A stretch of DNA of 36,049 bases from Clostridiales bacterium (GCA_012523925.1 JAAYSQ010000178.1:1-36049); one strand, 5' to 3'; positions 20,542 through 29,507 are shown, numbered from the stretch's first letter. Program-made: numbers and translations. The notes: generated by a model from the letters alone, not told the origin.

Positions 20542-23052
20542 TTACTGCCCCATCAGACGATTAACTAGCTTTACTGCTGATTGCGCGTCCTCGGAATATC
20601 CATCCGCTCCAATTTCTAAACGGTAACTTTCTGTAACTGCTGCACCACCAATAATGACTTTCGTACGAAGCCCCTCGCTTTTAACTTTCTTTACGATACG
20701 CTCCATCTCTGTCATCGTTGTTGTCATAAGAGCTGAAACTGCAATGATATCTGCATCTAGCTCTTTCGCATTAGTAATAATATCCTCTGTAGATACGTCC
20801 TTACCTAAGTCGATTACTGTATATCCATAATTCTTAAGCATCAAACTAACAAGATTTTTACCAATGTCATGGATATCACCAGCAACTGTGGCGATTATGA
20901 TCGTTCCCTTATTGACACCCTGCTTATCATTTTGAAGCAATGGTTCCAGGTAGGCAACTGCATCCTCCATTACCTTTGCTCCTGCAATTAACTGTGGCAA
21001 GAAATATATCTGTTTATCATAGAGGCGGCCTACTTCCGTTATAGCAGGAATTAAGATGGAATCTAAAATCACTTCCGGTTTATTATCTTTCTCCAATTCC
21101 TTTTCCAGTAGGGATACTATATTCTTTTTATTACCTTTAACTACAGCCTCATAAATCGGATTATTTGTTACTGATTGAGGCAAATCTACTTCCACTCCTT
21201 GAGAAGCTTGCTCTGTTCCAACTTCATTCGACATTCCAGTATTATTCGCACTAGGAACTTGCTTACTTTCTCCCTTAGGAGATACCTGCATTTTTCTAAC
21301 ATTAGTAACATATCTATCTGCAGATGCTTCTTTAGCACAGATGAGGTCAGAAGCTAGTGCAGTATTCATAATTAAATCCTGGGATGGATTTGCAATCGCC
21401 ATAGTTAGTCCTGCCTGAATAGCAAAAGCAAGAAAAGTACTATTGATAAATTGGCGTTCCGGCATTCCAAAAGAAATATTGGATAAACCACAGGTCGTTG
21501 CTAACCCCAATGTTTCCTTACAATAACGAATGGTATTTAAGGCATCTGATGCAGCGTTTGGATCAGCACCTAGGGTTGTCACCAAACCATCAACAATTAT
21601 ATCTTCCTTAGAAAGTTCTTGTGCCAAAGCAGCATCTAGAATGGTATGGATAATATTACGTTTTTCCTCCATATCCTTTGGCATACCTTTGTCAGAAAGC
21701 GGAAGTAAAATAAACATTGCTCCATATTTTTTTGCCATAGCAAGCAACTTCTCATATTGTCCTTCCTTATAGGAAATGGAATTAATTAATGCTCTTCCTG
21801 GATATATACGAAGTGCTGCCTCCATAACTTCTGGATCACTGGTATCGATACTTAATGGTACTTCCGTCGTCTGAAGAACTTGGTATAATACCTCAATCAT
21901 GGTTTCCTTCTCATCAATACCATTCATTCCCACATTGATATCCAGAATTTCTGCACCCAGTTCCGTTTGCTCATTCGCCATTTGAGATACTATGGTAAGA
22001 TCGCCTACCCGAAGTTCTTCCTGCATCGCTTTCTTTCCAGTAGGATTAATTCGCTCACCCACAATGATAAAATGTCCATCCAATGGAATCTCTACGGTGC
22101 TTCTCTCCGTGGTCACGGCTCCAATCACTTTACCGCAAGGAGATTGTGGTTTAAGATCTTTTACCTTTTCCACCATTTGCCTGATATGTTCCGGAGTTGA
22201 TCCACAGCATCCTCCTACCAAATTTGCTCCTTCAAGAACCATTTGCTTCATAGCATCGGCAAACTCATCTGCTTGCATCGGGAAAATAGTTTGACCTTCC
22301 ATTAGTTTAGGAATTCCTGCATTGGGCTTTACAAGAATCGGGATATGAGCATATTCCTTCATCTGACGTAGTACATTATGCATTCGATCCGGCCCCGTGG
22401 AACAGTTAATTCCGATTGCATCTGCCCCCATGCTTTGTAATACAATAACGGCTGTCTTAGGATCCGTTCCATAAAGGGTCCTACCACTTTCTTCAAAAGT
22501 AAGAGATACCATAATCGGAAGATCACAGGTTTCCTTTACTGCAAGTAAGGCTGCTCTACATTCTTGTAAGCTCATCATGGTTTCAACGATAATCAAATCC
22601 ACCCCAGCATCAATACAATAGCCAACTTGCTCTTTATATACCTCTACCAATTCTTCAAAGGTAAGGGTACCCAGAGGATACACCTGTTCACCAGTCATTG
22701 ACATATCCGCAGCAATGTAGATATCTCTTCTACTGCTCATCTTCTCACGATATCTTTGAATAGCCTCCTTTGACAATTTAACCAAGGAATGATTTATTTC
22801 CGCAATCTGCTCCTGCAAACCATACTCTGCCAATTTAATTCGGTTGGAAGTAAATGTAGGAGCTAGAAGGATATCCGAACCCGATTCCAGATACTCTACC
22901 TGTAGTCCTATAAACACCTCTGGATTTTCCATTATCCATTTTTCTGGACTTACTCCAGAAGGCATCCCCCGTTGCTGAAGGTTACTGCCGGTGGCTCCGT
23001 CTAGTATTACAACTTTTTCTTTTATTAGTGCATCAAATTCTTGTCTAGTCAT
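20542..23052 (-). CDS. metH: Cobalamin-dependent methionine synthase-like protein (Hcy-methyltransferase + pterin-binding + B12-binding)
   Basis: 'GATGSNLQQRGM', 'NLVGGCCGSTPEHI', 'ERINPTGKKAM', 'DILDINVG'-like pterin motifs, and the B12 motif 'IATVAGDIHDIGKNLVSLMLKNYGY'. No C-terminal reactivation domain (836 aa). Confidence 0.92.
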   Translation of the reverse strand: MTRQEFDALIKEKVVILDGATGSNLQQRGMPSGVSPEKWIMENPEVFIGLQVEYLESGSDILLAPTFTSNRIKLAEYGLQEQIAEINHSLVKLSKEAIQRYREKMSSRRDIYIAADMSMTGEQVYPLGTLTFEELVEVYKEQVGYCIDAGVDLIIVETMMSLQECRAALLAVKETCDLPIMVSLTFEESGRTLYGTDPKTAVIVLQSMGADAIGINCSTGPDRMHNVLRQMKEYAHIPILVKPNAGIPKLMEGQTIFPMQADEFADAMKQMVLEGANLVGGCCGSTPEHIRQMVEKVKDLKPQSPCGKVIGAVTTERSTVEIPLDGHFIIVGERINPTGKKAMQEELRVGDLTIVSQMANEQTELGAEILDINVGMNGIDEKETMIEVLYQVLQTTEVPLSIDTSDPEVMEAALRIYPGRALINSISYKEGQYEKLLAMAKKYGAMFILLPLSDKGMPKDMEEKRNIIHTILDAALAQELSKEDIIVDGLVTTLGADPNAASDALNTIRYCKETLGLATTCGLSNISFGMPERQFINSTFLAFAIQAGLTMAIANPSQDLIMNTALASDLICAKEASADRYVTNVRKMQVSPKGESKQVPSANNTGMSNEVGTEQASQGVEVDLPQSVTNNPIYEAVVKGNKKNIVSLLEKELEKDNKPEVILDSILIPAITEVGRLYDKQIYFLPQLIAGAKVMEDAVAYLEPLLQNDKQGVNKGTIIIATVAGDIHDIGKNLVSLMLKNYGYTVIDLGKDVSTEDIITNAKELDADIIAVSALMTTTMTEMERIVKKVKSEGLRTKVIIGGAAVTESYRLEIGADGYSEDAQSAVKLVNRLMGQ

Positions 23053-23254
23053 ATAATCAAACCTTTCTGTAGGATCTCCTATTCTCTAATTGTTAGTAGC
23101 ACGAATATTTCACCATATCATATATATTTCATTACGATAGAAATCCTTGCTATAAAGTGGCGTATATTATTATTTTTATCCCTTCGCGGGATAGTTTTTA
23201 ATATTATATATCATTCCTTTTTTTATCACAAGAGCAAATAAAATGAAGATTACA

Positions 23255-23284
23255 TTGGAAATATCCCTTTTACCGTGCTATAAT
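23255..23284 (+). promoter_or_regulatory. Promoter of DUF2752 gene with a palindrome over the -10
   Basis: TTGGAA - 18 nt - TATAAT; the TATAAT lies inside TACCGTG-ctataatc-CACGGTA (23271-23292). Confidence 0.5.
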
Positions 23285-23387
23285 CCACGGTAGAGGTAAA
23301 CTAATCCAATTAGATACATTGACCAAGCCCGCTTGACTATAGCATCTATATAAATTTATTTATATTAATATTGGAGAATATAATATA

Positions 23388-23864
23388 ATGCTAGAATACA
23401 AACAAAAACAAGACAAGAAATTAAAATCATCTAAACAATCTGTGGACCCACAGAGCAAAGAAGGGCATAACAAAAGGCATTGCTTTGGATTAAAGTTGTT
23501 AACTGTCATAATCCCCATTGCTATTCTACTTATCGTTGCACAAAGGGATTGGCTTATACATCTTGCATTCCAACTACCAGCCTGTCCATTCTTTACACTA
23601 TATGATATCTATTGTCCCGCCTGTGGAAACACGCGAAGTATCTCCGCTTTGCTTCACGGAAAGCTTCTTACTTCTCTCCGTTTTAATATAGTTCCCATAC
23701 TATTGCTACTTTTTTGCCTGGGTGCCTATATCGAGTTGGTGGCATACAGTTTTGGAAAGAGAATTTATTTATTACCTAGAAAATCCTCTTTTTATCAAAT
23801 ACTTGGCATCCTGCTTGCAGTTTATCTAATCGTACGTAATTTTATTCCATACCTTACACCATAA
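23388..23864 (+). CDS. DUF2752 membrane protein
   Basis: 158 aa with 'CPFFTLYDIYCPACGNTRSISALLHGKLLTSLRFN', matching the CxxCGxTR-type signature. Confidence 0.8.
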   Translation: MLEYKQKQDKKLKSSKQSVDPQSKEGHNKRHCFGLKLLTVIIPIAILLIVAQRDWLIHLAFQLPACPFFTLYDIYCPACGNTRSISALLHGKLLTSLRFNIVPILLLLFCLGAYIELVAYSFGKRIYLLPRKSSFYQILGILLAVYLIVRNFIPYLTP

Positions 23865-23869
23865 AATAA

Positions 23870-23913
23870 GCGTATCAAAACATCCCACTTTATAATAAAA
23901 TGTTCTGATACGC
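23870..23913. terminator. Bidirectional terminator between DUF2752 (+) and DUF4190 (-)
   Basis: GCGTATCAaaacat ... atgttcTGATACGC followed by TTTATTATC. Confidence 0.7.
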
Positions 23914-23975
23914 TTTATTATCTTCGAGAAAGCAAGAATATAATTCATCTTTCTTTCTATATTACTCTTATCTTA

Positions 23976-24617
23976 CTAATAAATAGAATCAAATTCTTTG
24001 AAGTATTCAAATTCTTCATGCATGCCACCGTAGTAACCTTTATAGAATTCCTCCAAAAACGATTCGTTGCTAAATAAGGCTCCAATTCCAATAACAACAA
24101 GAATACCAAAAAGCAAGGAAAGACCTGATAAAATTATGCCAGCAATTGCCATACCCTTTCCGCCTTTTTTATTCTTTATACTAACAATACCTAAAATCAG
24201 ACCTACAATAGAAGTTATAATTGGTAGGAAAGGTAAACAAGATAATAAAAAACTAATGATACCAAGTACCAAAGAAGCAATCGCTAAACCATTACTTTTT
24301 GGAGCTTCCTCTGGTTGCATTGGTTGATGATATTGGTAATTTGGTTGTTGATATTGCTGTGGCTCTTGATATATCGGCTGTTGTGGCTGCTCAAATCGCT
24401 GCCCTGGCTGTTCATAGCGTTCCTGCATCTGTTCATATTGGGGATGCTGCTGTTCACTCGCTGATCTGTTTTGTGGTTCAAACTGTGATCCTGCTCCATT
24501 GTTATGTTCACTATGAAGACTGTTCTGTAGCTCATTCTCTTGTTGAGGCATATGATTGTTTGCTTGCTGCGTTTGCTCTAGCCCGTTATCGCCTTCATGA
24601 TTTTTATAATCTGACAT
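23976..24617 (-). CDS. DUF4190-type membrane protein with a Gln/Pro-rich N-terminal region
   Basis: N-terminal 'EQPGQRFEQPQQPIYQEPQQYQQPNYQYHQPMQPEE', then 'NGLAIASLVLGIISFLLSCLPFLPIITSIVGLILGIVSIKNKKGGKGMAIAGIILS'. Confidence 0.8.
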   Translation of the reverse strand: MSDYKNHEGDNGLEQTQQANNHMPQQENELQNSLHSEHNNGAGSQFEPQNRSASEQQHPQYEQMQERYEQPGQRFEQPQQPIYQEPQQYQQPNYQYHQPMQPEEAPKSNGLAIASLVLGIISFLLSCLPFLPIITSIVGLILGIVSIKNKKGGKGMAIAGIILSGLSLLFGILVVIGIGALFSNESFLEEFYKGYYGGMHEEFEYFKEFDSIY

Positions 24618-24873
24618 TCAAATCCTCCTAACTGTTATTAATAGGTAAATCTCCTATTCCATCCTATCATAATAAGTTTAATTCATCAATGATAAAATTA
24701 TAACTAAAGTTTATACTTATTCCCCTTTTAAATAGAAGTTTGCAAATTATATTAATAAAGACATTTCGTTTTGCCTGCTTACAAAATTTTATAATTAAAC
24801 ACATATTCTGTTTATATTTTTTTCATATTCTTCATATAATATTAATACATCTTATAAAAATTAAATAAAATAA

Positions 24874-24902
24874 TTGACATAAATGTCATTTTTTATTATA
24901 AT
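24874..24902 (+). promoter_or_regulatory. Consensus sigma-A promoter of the small DUF4190 gene
   Basis: TTGACA - 17 nt - TATAAT; palindrome TGACAT-aa-ATGTCA (24875-24888) overlaps the -35. Confidence 0.75.
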
Positions 24903-24967
24903 AAATGGCAAATCAAGGAATTATTTCTATTTGATTTTAATTAAGTATAATAGGGAGGACTCGTAAT

Positions 24968-25234
24968 ATGGAGAACAGAAGTAATGGCAAAGCTACGGCT
25001 TCACTTGTGCTTGGCATTATCAGTTTAGTATTTATTTTCTTTGGAACTTATGCATTCCTAGGCATAATCCTTGCTATCATTGGCCTTATTCTTGGTATCC
25101 AAGCTAAGAAAGAAAATCCTAACGATGGTAAAGCTAAAGCAGGCGTTGTATTAAGTATCATAGGCCTTGCGTTATGCGCATTAACATTTCTATCATGTAT
25201 AGCGTGCGTAGGCTTAATTGCTAGCTTAGCATAA
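24968..25234 (+). CDS. Small DUF4190-type membrane protein
   Basis: 88 aa 'NGKATASLVLGIISLVFIFFGTYAFLGIILAIIGLILGIQAKKENPNDGKAKAGVVLSIIGLALC'. Confidence 0.8.
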   Translation: MENRSNGKATASLVLGIISLVFIFFGTYAFLGIILAIIGLILGIQAKKENPNDGKAKAGVVLSIIGLALCALTFLSCIACVGLIASLA

Positions 25235-25321
25235 TAATATTATTAATGTAGTTAACGTAAAGGGCTTTTGCGACTTTCCTGCATGAGCTCTTTTTTCGTA
25301 TATTCATATAGGAGGATAGGG

Positions 25322-26110
25322 ATGCTACCAACAATCACTATATTTGGCAAAACCATTGCTATGTATGGCTTAATGATCGTCCTTGGTTTATTTATAGGCA
25401 TTGGAATTGCAATAGCTAGGCATAAATCTAATAATTTCAAAAAAGATGACATAATATTTGCTTCCTGCTATGCAGGAATTGGATTGGTCATTGGAGCAAA
25501 ACTGCTCTATATTCTTACAACACTTCCTCAAATAATTAAAAATTGGGATGTTTTAGTATCCGATATTAATAATTTCTATCAACTTCTTACTGGAGGTTTT
25601 GTTTTCTACGGAGGTTTTATTGGGGCTGCAATTGGTTTTTATATATACTGCCGGCAATACAATCTAAATACTATCAAAATGTTGGATTTTTTTGCGCCAA
25701 TCATACCTATTATCCATAGCTTTGGTCGTATCGGATGTTTCTTTGCTGGGTGTTGTTACGGAATCAATTATGAGGGCCTTTTACATATTATTTTTGAGCA
25801 CTCTCCTGTTGCACCAAATGGAATTCCATTGTTTCCAATTCAATTAGTCGAAAGTGCAAGTAATCTTTCTTTTGGCATTATTCTGCTGTTTTATGCCAAA
25901 AAAACAGAGCGTAAACCTGGTAAGGTAATTGGACTTTATGTTATATATTATGCCATTATGCGTTTTACCTTCGAATTTCTTCGCGGGGACATCATACGAG
26001 GCTTTTTTCTTAATCTATCCACTTCTCAATGGATCAGTTTCTTACTGCTTCCCATAGGAGTCTGGTTGTTTTTTGATATGAAAATCAAAAAGAAATATTC
26101 ATCAATATAA
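25322..26110 (+). CDS. Lgt (prolipoprotein diacylglyceryl transferase)-family protein, atypical
   Basis: 262 aa from MLPTITIFGKTIAMYGLMIVLGLF (RBS AGGAGG). Lgt-like topology, 'TGGFVFYGGFIGA', 'GRIGCFFAGCCYG', 'RFTFEFLRGD'. Confidence 0.85.
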   Translation: MLPTITIFGKTIAMYGLMIVLGLFIGIGIAIARHKSNNFKKDDIIFASCYAGIGLVIGAKLLYILTTLPQIIKNWDVLVSDINNFYQLLTGGFVFYGGFIGAAIGFYIYCRQYNLNTIKMLDFFAPIIPIIHSFGRIGCFFAGCCYGINYEGLLHIIFEHSPVAPNGIPLFPIQLVESASNLSFGIILLFYAKKTERKPGKVIGLYVIYYAIMRFTFEFLRGDIIRGFFLNLSTSQWISFLLLPIGVWLFFDMKIKKKYSSI

Positions 26111-26180
26111 TAAAAAGAAACACCTCAATTTAATGAATTATGAACACAATTTTCGGTTAAACTTATTACGAGGTGATTAT

Positions 26181-26339
26181 ATGTCATATGTAGCTCCGGC
26201 AATCAAGGATAAATTCGAGACACTATCCGTTGATTTAAAAAATGCTATCTTAGAAAGGGATGTTGAATTATACAACATTCACGACCTCATTAATGTTCTT
26301 GAAAAGATTGTTGAAGAAGCTGATGAGGAAGGACAATAA
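26181..26339 (+). CDS. Small conserved-looking hypothetical protein (52 aa)
   Basis: GAGGTG RBS, then MSYVAPAIKDKFETLSVDLKNAILERDVELYNIHDLINVLEKIVEEADEEGQ; followed by a good terminator. Confidence 0.65.
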   Translation: MSYVAPAIKDKFETLSVDLKNAILERDVELYNIHDLINVLEKIVEEADEEGQ

Positions 26340-26366
26340 GACAATTTTAATCTTTCAATTAGAAAG

Positions 26367-26395
26367 GGATACGTAATGGTACGTATCCTTTTATT
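26367..26395 (+). terminator. Intrinsic terminator
   Basis: GGATACGTA-atgg-TACGTATCC followed by TTTTATT. Confidence 0.85.
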
Positions 26396-26567
26396 CTATA
26401 AGGAATTTGCTCTGCAATTCCTGTAAAGATTAAGCGCTTCCGCATATGTGAACGAAGTTAAAATATAATCATATTAATCTGATGCACTAAGCTTCATACT
26501 GTTCTGAATACAAATCGAATATTTGCAGATAATACTACTAGAAATCACACGAAGGGAGCATAGAGTA

Positions 26568-26741
26568 ATGTATAATAATATGGAAAATAACAAAGGTACT
26601 CCAACCAAGAGAACCGGAGCTAATAAAAATACAAATAATGAAATGGAAATAAAGAATAATCCAAACACAGAGTTTCAACAGCCAAACAGAACCAGTGCAA
26701 CTCCGGATATCCCTCCCGAAATGCCTGCAAGAGACCGTTAA
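26568..26741 (+). CDS. Small Asn/Thr/Pro-rich hypothetical protein (57 aa)
   Basis: ATG behind GAAGGGAG; MYNNMENNKGTPTKRTGANKNTNNEMEIKNNPNTEFQQPNRTSATPDIPPEMPARDR. Confidence 0.45.
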   Translation: MYNNMENNKGTPTKRTGANKNTNNEMEIKNNPNTEFQQPNRTSATPDIPPEMPARDR

Positions 26742-26867
26742 TACAAGATAATGCTTCTTCAATATACTCACAAGGATTCTCCCATAAGAATTCTACAATA
26801 TGAATAAAGGAATCTTTGTAGTATTACTTCTTCATATATCTTAGAATATAAAATGGGTTATAAAAAT

Positions 26868-26905
26868 GGGTTGATGCAGATCAATATTAGCACCAACCCT
26901 TTTCC
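26868..26905. terminator. Terminator-like hairpin
   Basis: GGGTTGATGC ... GCACCAACCC followed by TTTTCC (+), and AAAAAT preceding it (T-run on -). Confidence 0.6.
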
Positions 26906-26944
26906 TATTATCCATTACCTACAATTTATTGCTTATATCTTACT

Positions 26945-26981
26945 TTATTATAGTTCATATCTTATTATAGTTTATATCTTA
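26945..26981. repeat. Short imperfect tandem repeat, 17-bp unit x ~2.2
   Basis: TTATTATAGTTCATATC TTATTATAGTTTATATC TTA. Confidence 0.7.
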
Positions 26982-27046
26982 CAACTTCTTCAATAATATT
27001 CTTTCCTAAGACATTTCTATATTGCCCTATAACCGCGCTTATCTAA

Positions 27047-27874
27047 TTAACCAAGAAATAAAAAGTATCCTAGCACAAGTATACCTAAGACAATACGATA
27101 CCAGCCAAAGGCTTTAAAATCATTGTTTTTAATATAGATCATCAAGAAACGAATTGCTAATAAAGATATTACAAAAGCAACTACCATACCAGTAAGCAGA
27201 ATACCAATCTCCATTCCGCTAAATTCAAAACCAAACTTATATAGCTTTAAGGCGCTTGCTCCAAACATAACGGGAATGGATAGAAAGAAAGAATATTCCG
27301 CTGCTATGGAACGTGAGGTACCAAGTATAATAGCCCCTAATATGGTAGCTCCTGACCGGGAGGTGCCAGGTATTAGGGATAGTACTTGAAATACACCGAT
27401 AAGGAATGCAGTTTTATATGAAAGCTCATGAAAACTACTAATCTTCTCTTCCTTTCCCTTATTCCGATTCTCGATAATGATAAACAATATACCATAAAGA
27501 ATTAACGTGATAGCTACAGTTTGATAATTATAAAAACGCTCATTCAACCAATCATCAAATAAAACTCCTAGTACACCTGCTGGAATTACACCAACAACTA
27601 CTTTATACCAGATATGCATTGTATCTCGTTTTTCCTGCCTTGATTTACTTGGGGCAAATGGGTTTAACTTGTGAAAATACAAAAGTACTACTGCCATAAT
27701 AGCACCCAATTGTATAACGACAAAAAACATCTCTTTAAACTCTGCACTGGCATTAAGCTGAATAAATTCCTCTACTAAAATCATATGACCGGTACTGCTG
27801 ATTGGCAGCCATTCGGTAATCCCCTCAACAATACCGAGAATAACCACTTTTAAAAGTTCAATAAATAACGACAT
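27047..27874 (-). CDS. uppP: Undecaprenyl-diphosphatase (BacA/UppP)
   Basis: '[24 protein letters not shown]' and '[37 protein letters not shown]'. Start taken at [11 protein letters not shown]. Confidence 0.95.
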   Translation of the reverse strand: MSLFIELLKVVILGIVEGITEWLPISSTGHMILVEEFIQLNASAEFKEMFFVVIQLGAIMAVVLLYFHKLNPFAPSKSRQEKRDTMHIWYKVVVGVIPAGVLGVLFDDWLNERFYNYQTVAITLILYGILFIIIENRNKGKEEKISSFHELSYKTAFLIGVFQVLSLIPGTSRSGATILGAIILGTSRSIAAEYSFFLSIPVMFGASALKLYKFGFEFSGMEIGILLTGMVVAFVISLLAIRFLMIYIKNNDFKAFGWYRIVLGILVLGYFLFLG

Positions 27875-28197
27875 CTTATATCCTCCAACATGTATTTTAC
27901 AATTTAAATTCGTCAATTAATACGAACTTACTCTGTCCATATTATATAACGATAAAGAAAGAAGTTCCACTTAATAACGAATTAAATTATAACATTTTTC
28001 ATAAAGGATGGAAATATCATTTAAAATAAATCAGAACAACGTCCAATCATTTTATTCATGAATGACCTTGGGATTAAAGCCAATTCATCTGTGTAAGCTC
28101 CAGTAGCAGTCCTTGTAACGCATCTTGAGAAGCCTATGTTTTAGCCAATCCAAAATATGTATTGGATCCAAGCTCATCTATTGGATATTTTTGTAAA

Positions 28198-28230
28198 TTA
28201 TCCACACTATAATGTTGATAATGTGGATAA
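28198..28230. promoter_or_regulatory. DnaA-box-like cluster (intergenic)
   Basis: TTATCCACA at 28198-28206 (+), TGTTGATAA at 28213-28221 (one-mismatch box on -), TGTGGATAA at 28222-28230 (perfect box on -). Confidence 0.5.
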
Positions 28231-28432
28231 ATGGTATTTTTTAGTCCCTATAAGTTTGGATTTTACTGCAAAATGTCCATTAGATTAGGTGAAATTGTTC
28301 GAGATTTTTTTAAATAGTAAACCGCCCCCTGCTTCCAACAGAGTCATTACACGCAATAGAATCTACTTTGAAGCTGCAAAAACAACCACAAGATATAAAA
28401 AATGACAAGCTGCAGAATAAACCCAAAAATAA

Positions 28433-28463
28433 ACACCTCAAAGAACAATGTTCAATGAGGTGT
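28433..28463 (-). terminator. Terminator of GGGtGRT gene
   Basis: ACACCTCA ... TGAGGTGT; minus strand continues TTATTTTTGGG. Confidence 0.75.
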
Positions 28464-28496
28464 CATAAGTTTTATTTATTATATTAGTCGTAAATC

Positions 28497-29507
28497 TTAG
28501 AATTTACCTGCATCTGCAGCCTGTTCGATTGAAACTGCAACAGATACGGTAGCACCAACCATAGGGTTGTTACCCATACCGATCAAGCCCATCATCTCTA
28601 CGTGAGCTGGAACGGAAGAGGAACCTGCAAACTGAGCGTCAGAGTGCATTCTACCCATTGTATCAGTCATACCGTAGGAAGCAGGACCTGCTGCCATGTT
28701 GTCTGGATGTAGAGTTCTACCAGTACCACCACCGGAAGCAACTGAGAAGTAATTTTTACCCTGCTCTAGGCGTTCTTTCTTATAGGTACCTGCAACTGGA
28801 TGCTGGAATCTTGTAGGGTTAGTTGAGTTTCCAGTGATGGATACATCAACATTCTCCTTGTGCATGATTGCAACACCTTCAGATACATCATTTGCACCAT
28901 AGCAATTAACTGCTGCTCTATCGCCTTTGGAGTAAGCTTTTCTGAATACTTCCTTAACTTGGCCAGTAGCATAATCCATCTCTGTCTCAACAAAAGTAAA
29001 TCCATTGATACGAGAGATGATCTGTGCAGCATCTTTACCTAAACCATTTAAGATAACTCTTAAAGGTTTCTTTCTTACTTTGTTTGCAGATTGTGCAATA
29101 CCGATTGCACCTTCAGCTGCTGCGAAGGACTCATGACCTGCTAAGAAACAGAAGCATTCAGTAGACTCTTCTAGTAACATCTTACCAAGGTTACCATGAC
29201 CTAAACCAACTTTTCTCTGATCCGCTACAGAACCTGGAATACAGAAAGACTGTAGGCCTTCACCGATTGCTGCAGCCGCTTCAGAAGCTTTTTTAGCACC
29301 TTTTTTAATTGCAATTGCTGCACCAACAATATAAGCCCAGCATGCATTTTCGAAGCAGATTGGTTGGATTTCTTTCACCATGTTATAAACATCAAGGCCA
29401 GCATCCTTTGTAATCTGCTGCGCTTCTTCTATGGAAGCAATGCCGTATTTATCTAATACTGCATTAATTTGATTTATTCTTCTTTCATATGATTCAAATA
29501 AAGCCAT
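28497..29507 (-). CDS. GGGtGRT protein (function unknown)
   Basis: 336 aa containing 'SVASGGGTGRTLHPDNMAAGPASYGMTDTMGRMHSDAQFAGSSSVPAHVEMMGLIGMGNNPMVGATVSVAVS', the family-defining motif. Strong SD AAAGGAGG. Confidence 0.9.
   Translation of the reverse strand: MALFESYERRINQINAVLDKYGIASIEEAQQITKDAGLDVYNMVKEIQPICFENACWAYIVGAAIAIKKGAKKASEAAAAIGEGLQSFCIPGSVADQRKVGLGHGNLGKMLLEESTECFCFLAGHESFAAAEGAIGIAQSANKVRKKPLRVILNGLGKDAAQIISRINGFTFVETEMDYATGQVKEVFRKAYSKGDRAAVNCYGANDVSEGVAIMHKENVDVSITGNSTNPTRFQHPVAGTYKKERLEQGKNYFSVASGGGTGRTLHPDNMAAGPASYGMTDTMGRMHSDAQFAGSSSVPAHVEMMGLIGMGNNPMVGATVSVAVSIEQAADAGKF

Noticed and set aside
21175-22294. Plus-strand ORFs antisense to metH (21175-21357, 21530-21772, 21967-22200, 21992-22294)
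   Set aside because: Antisense shadow ORFs of a conserved gene with no independent support.
23173-23192. TATCCC-ttcgc-GGGATA hairpin near the metH promoter as a terminator or riboswitch
   Set aside because: Only a 6-bp stem with weak T tract, and no SAM or cobalamin riboswitch consensus recognisable in the leader.
24284-24631. ORFs overlapping the Gln-rich region (24284-24535 -, 24299-24631 +)
   Set aside because: Produced by the biased CAG/CAA repeats of the DUF4190 gene; the true frame has the Q-rich tail plus a TM domain.
26945-26981. 17-bp tandem repeat as a possible CRISPR or integration site
   Set aside because: Only about two AT-rich copies without spacers; low-complexity slippage is sufficient.
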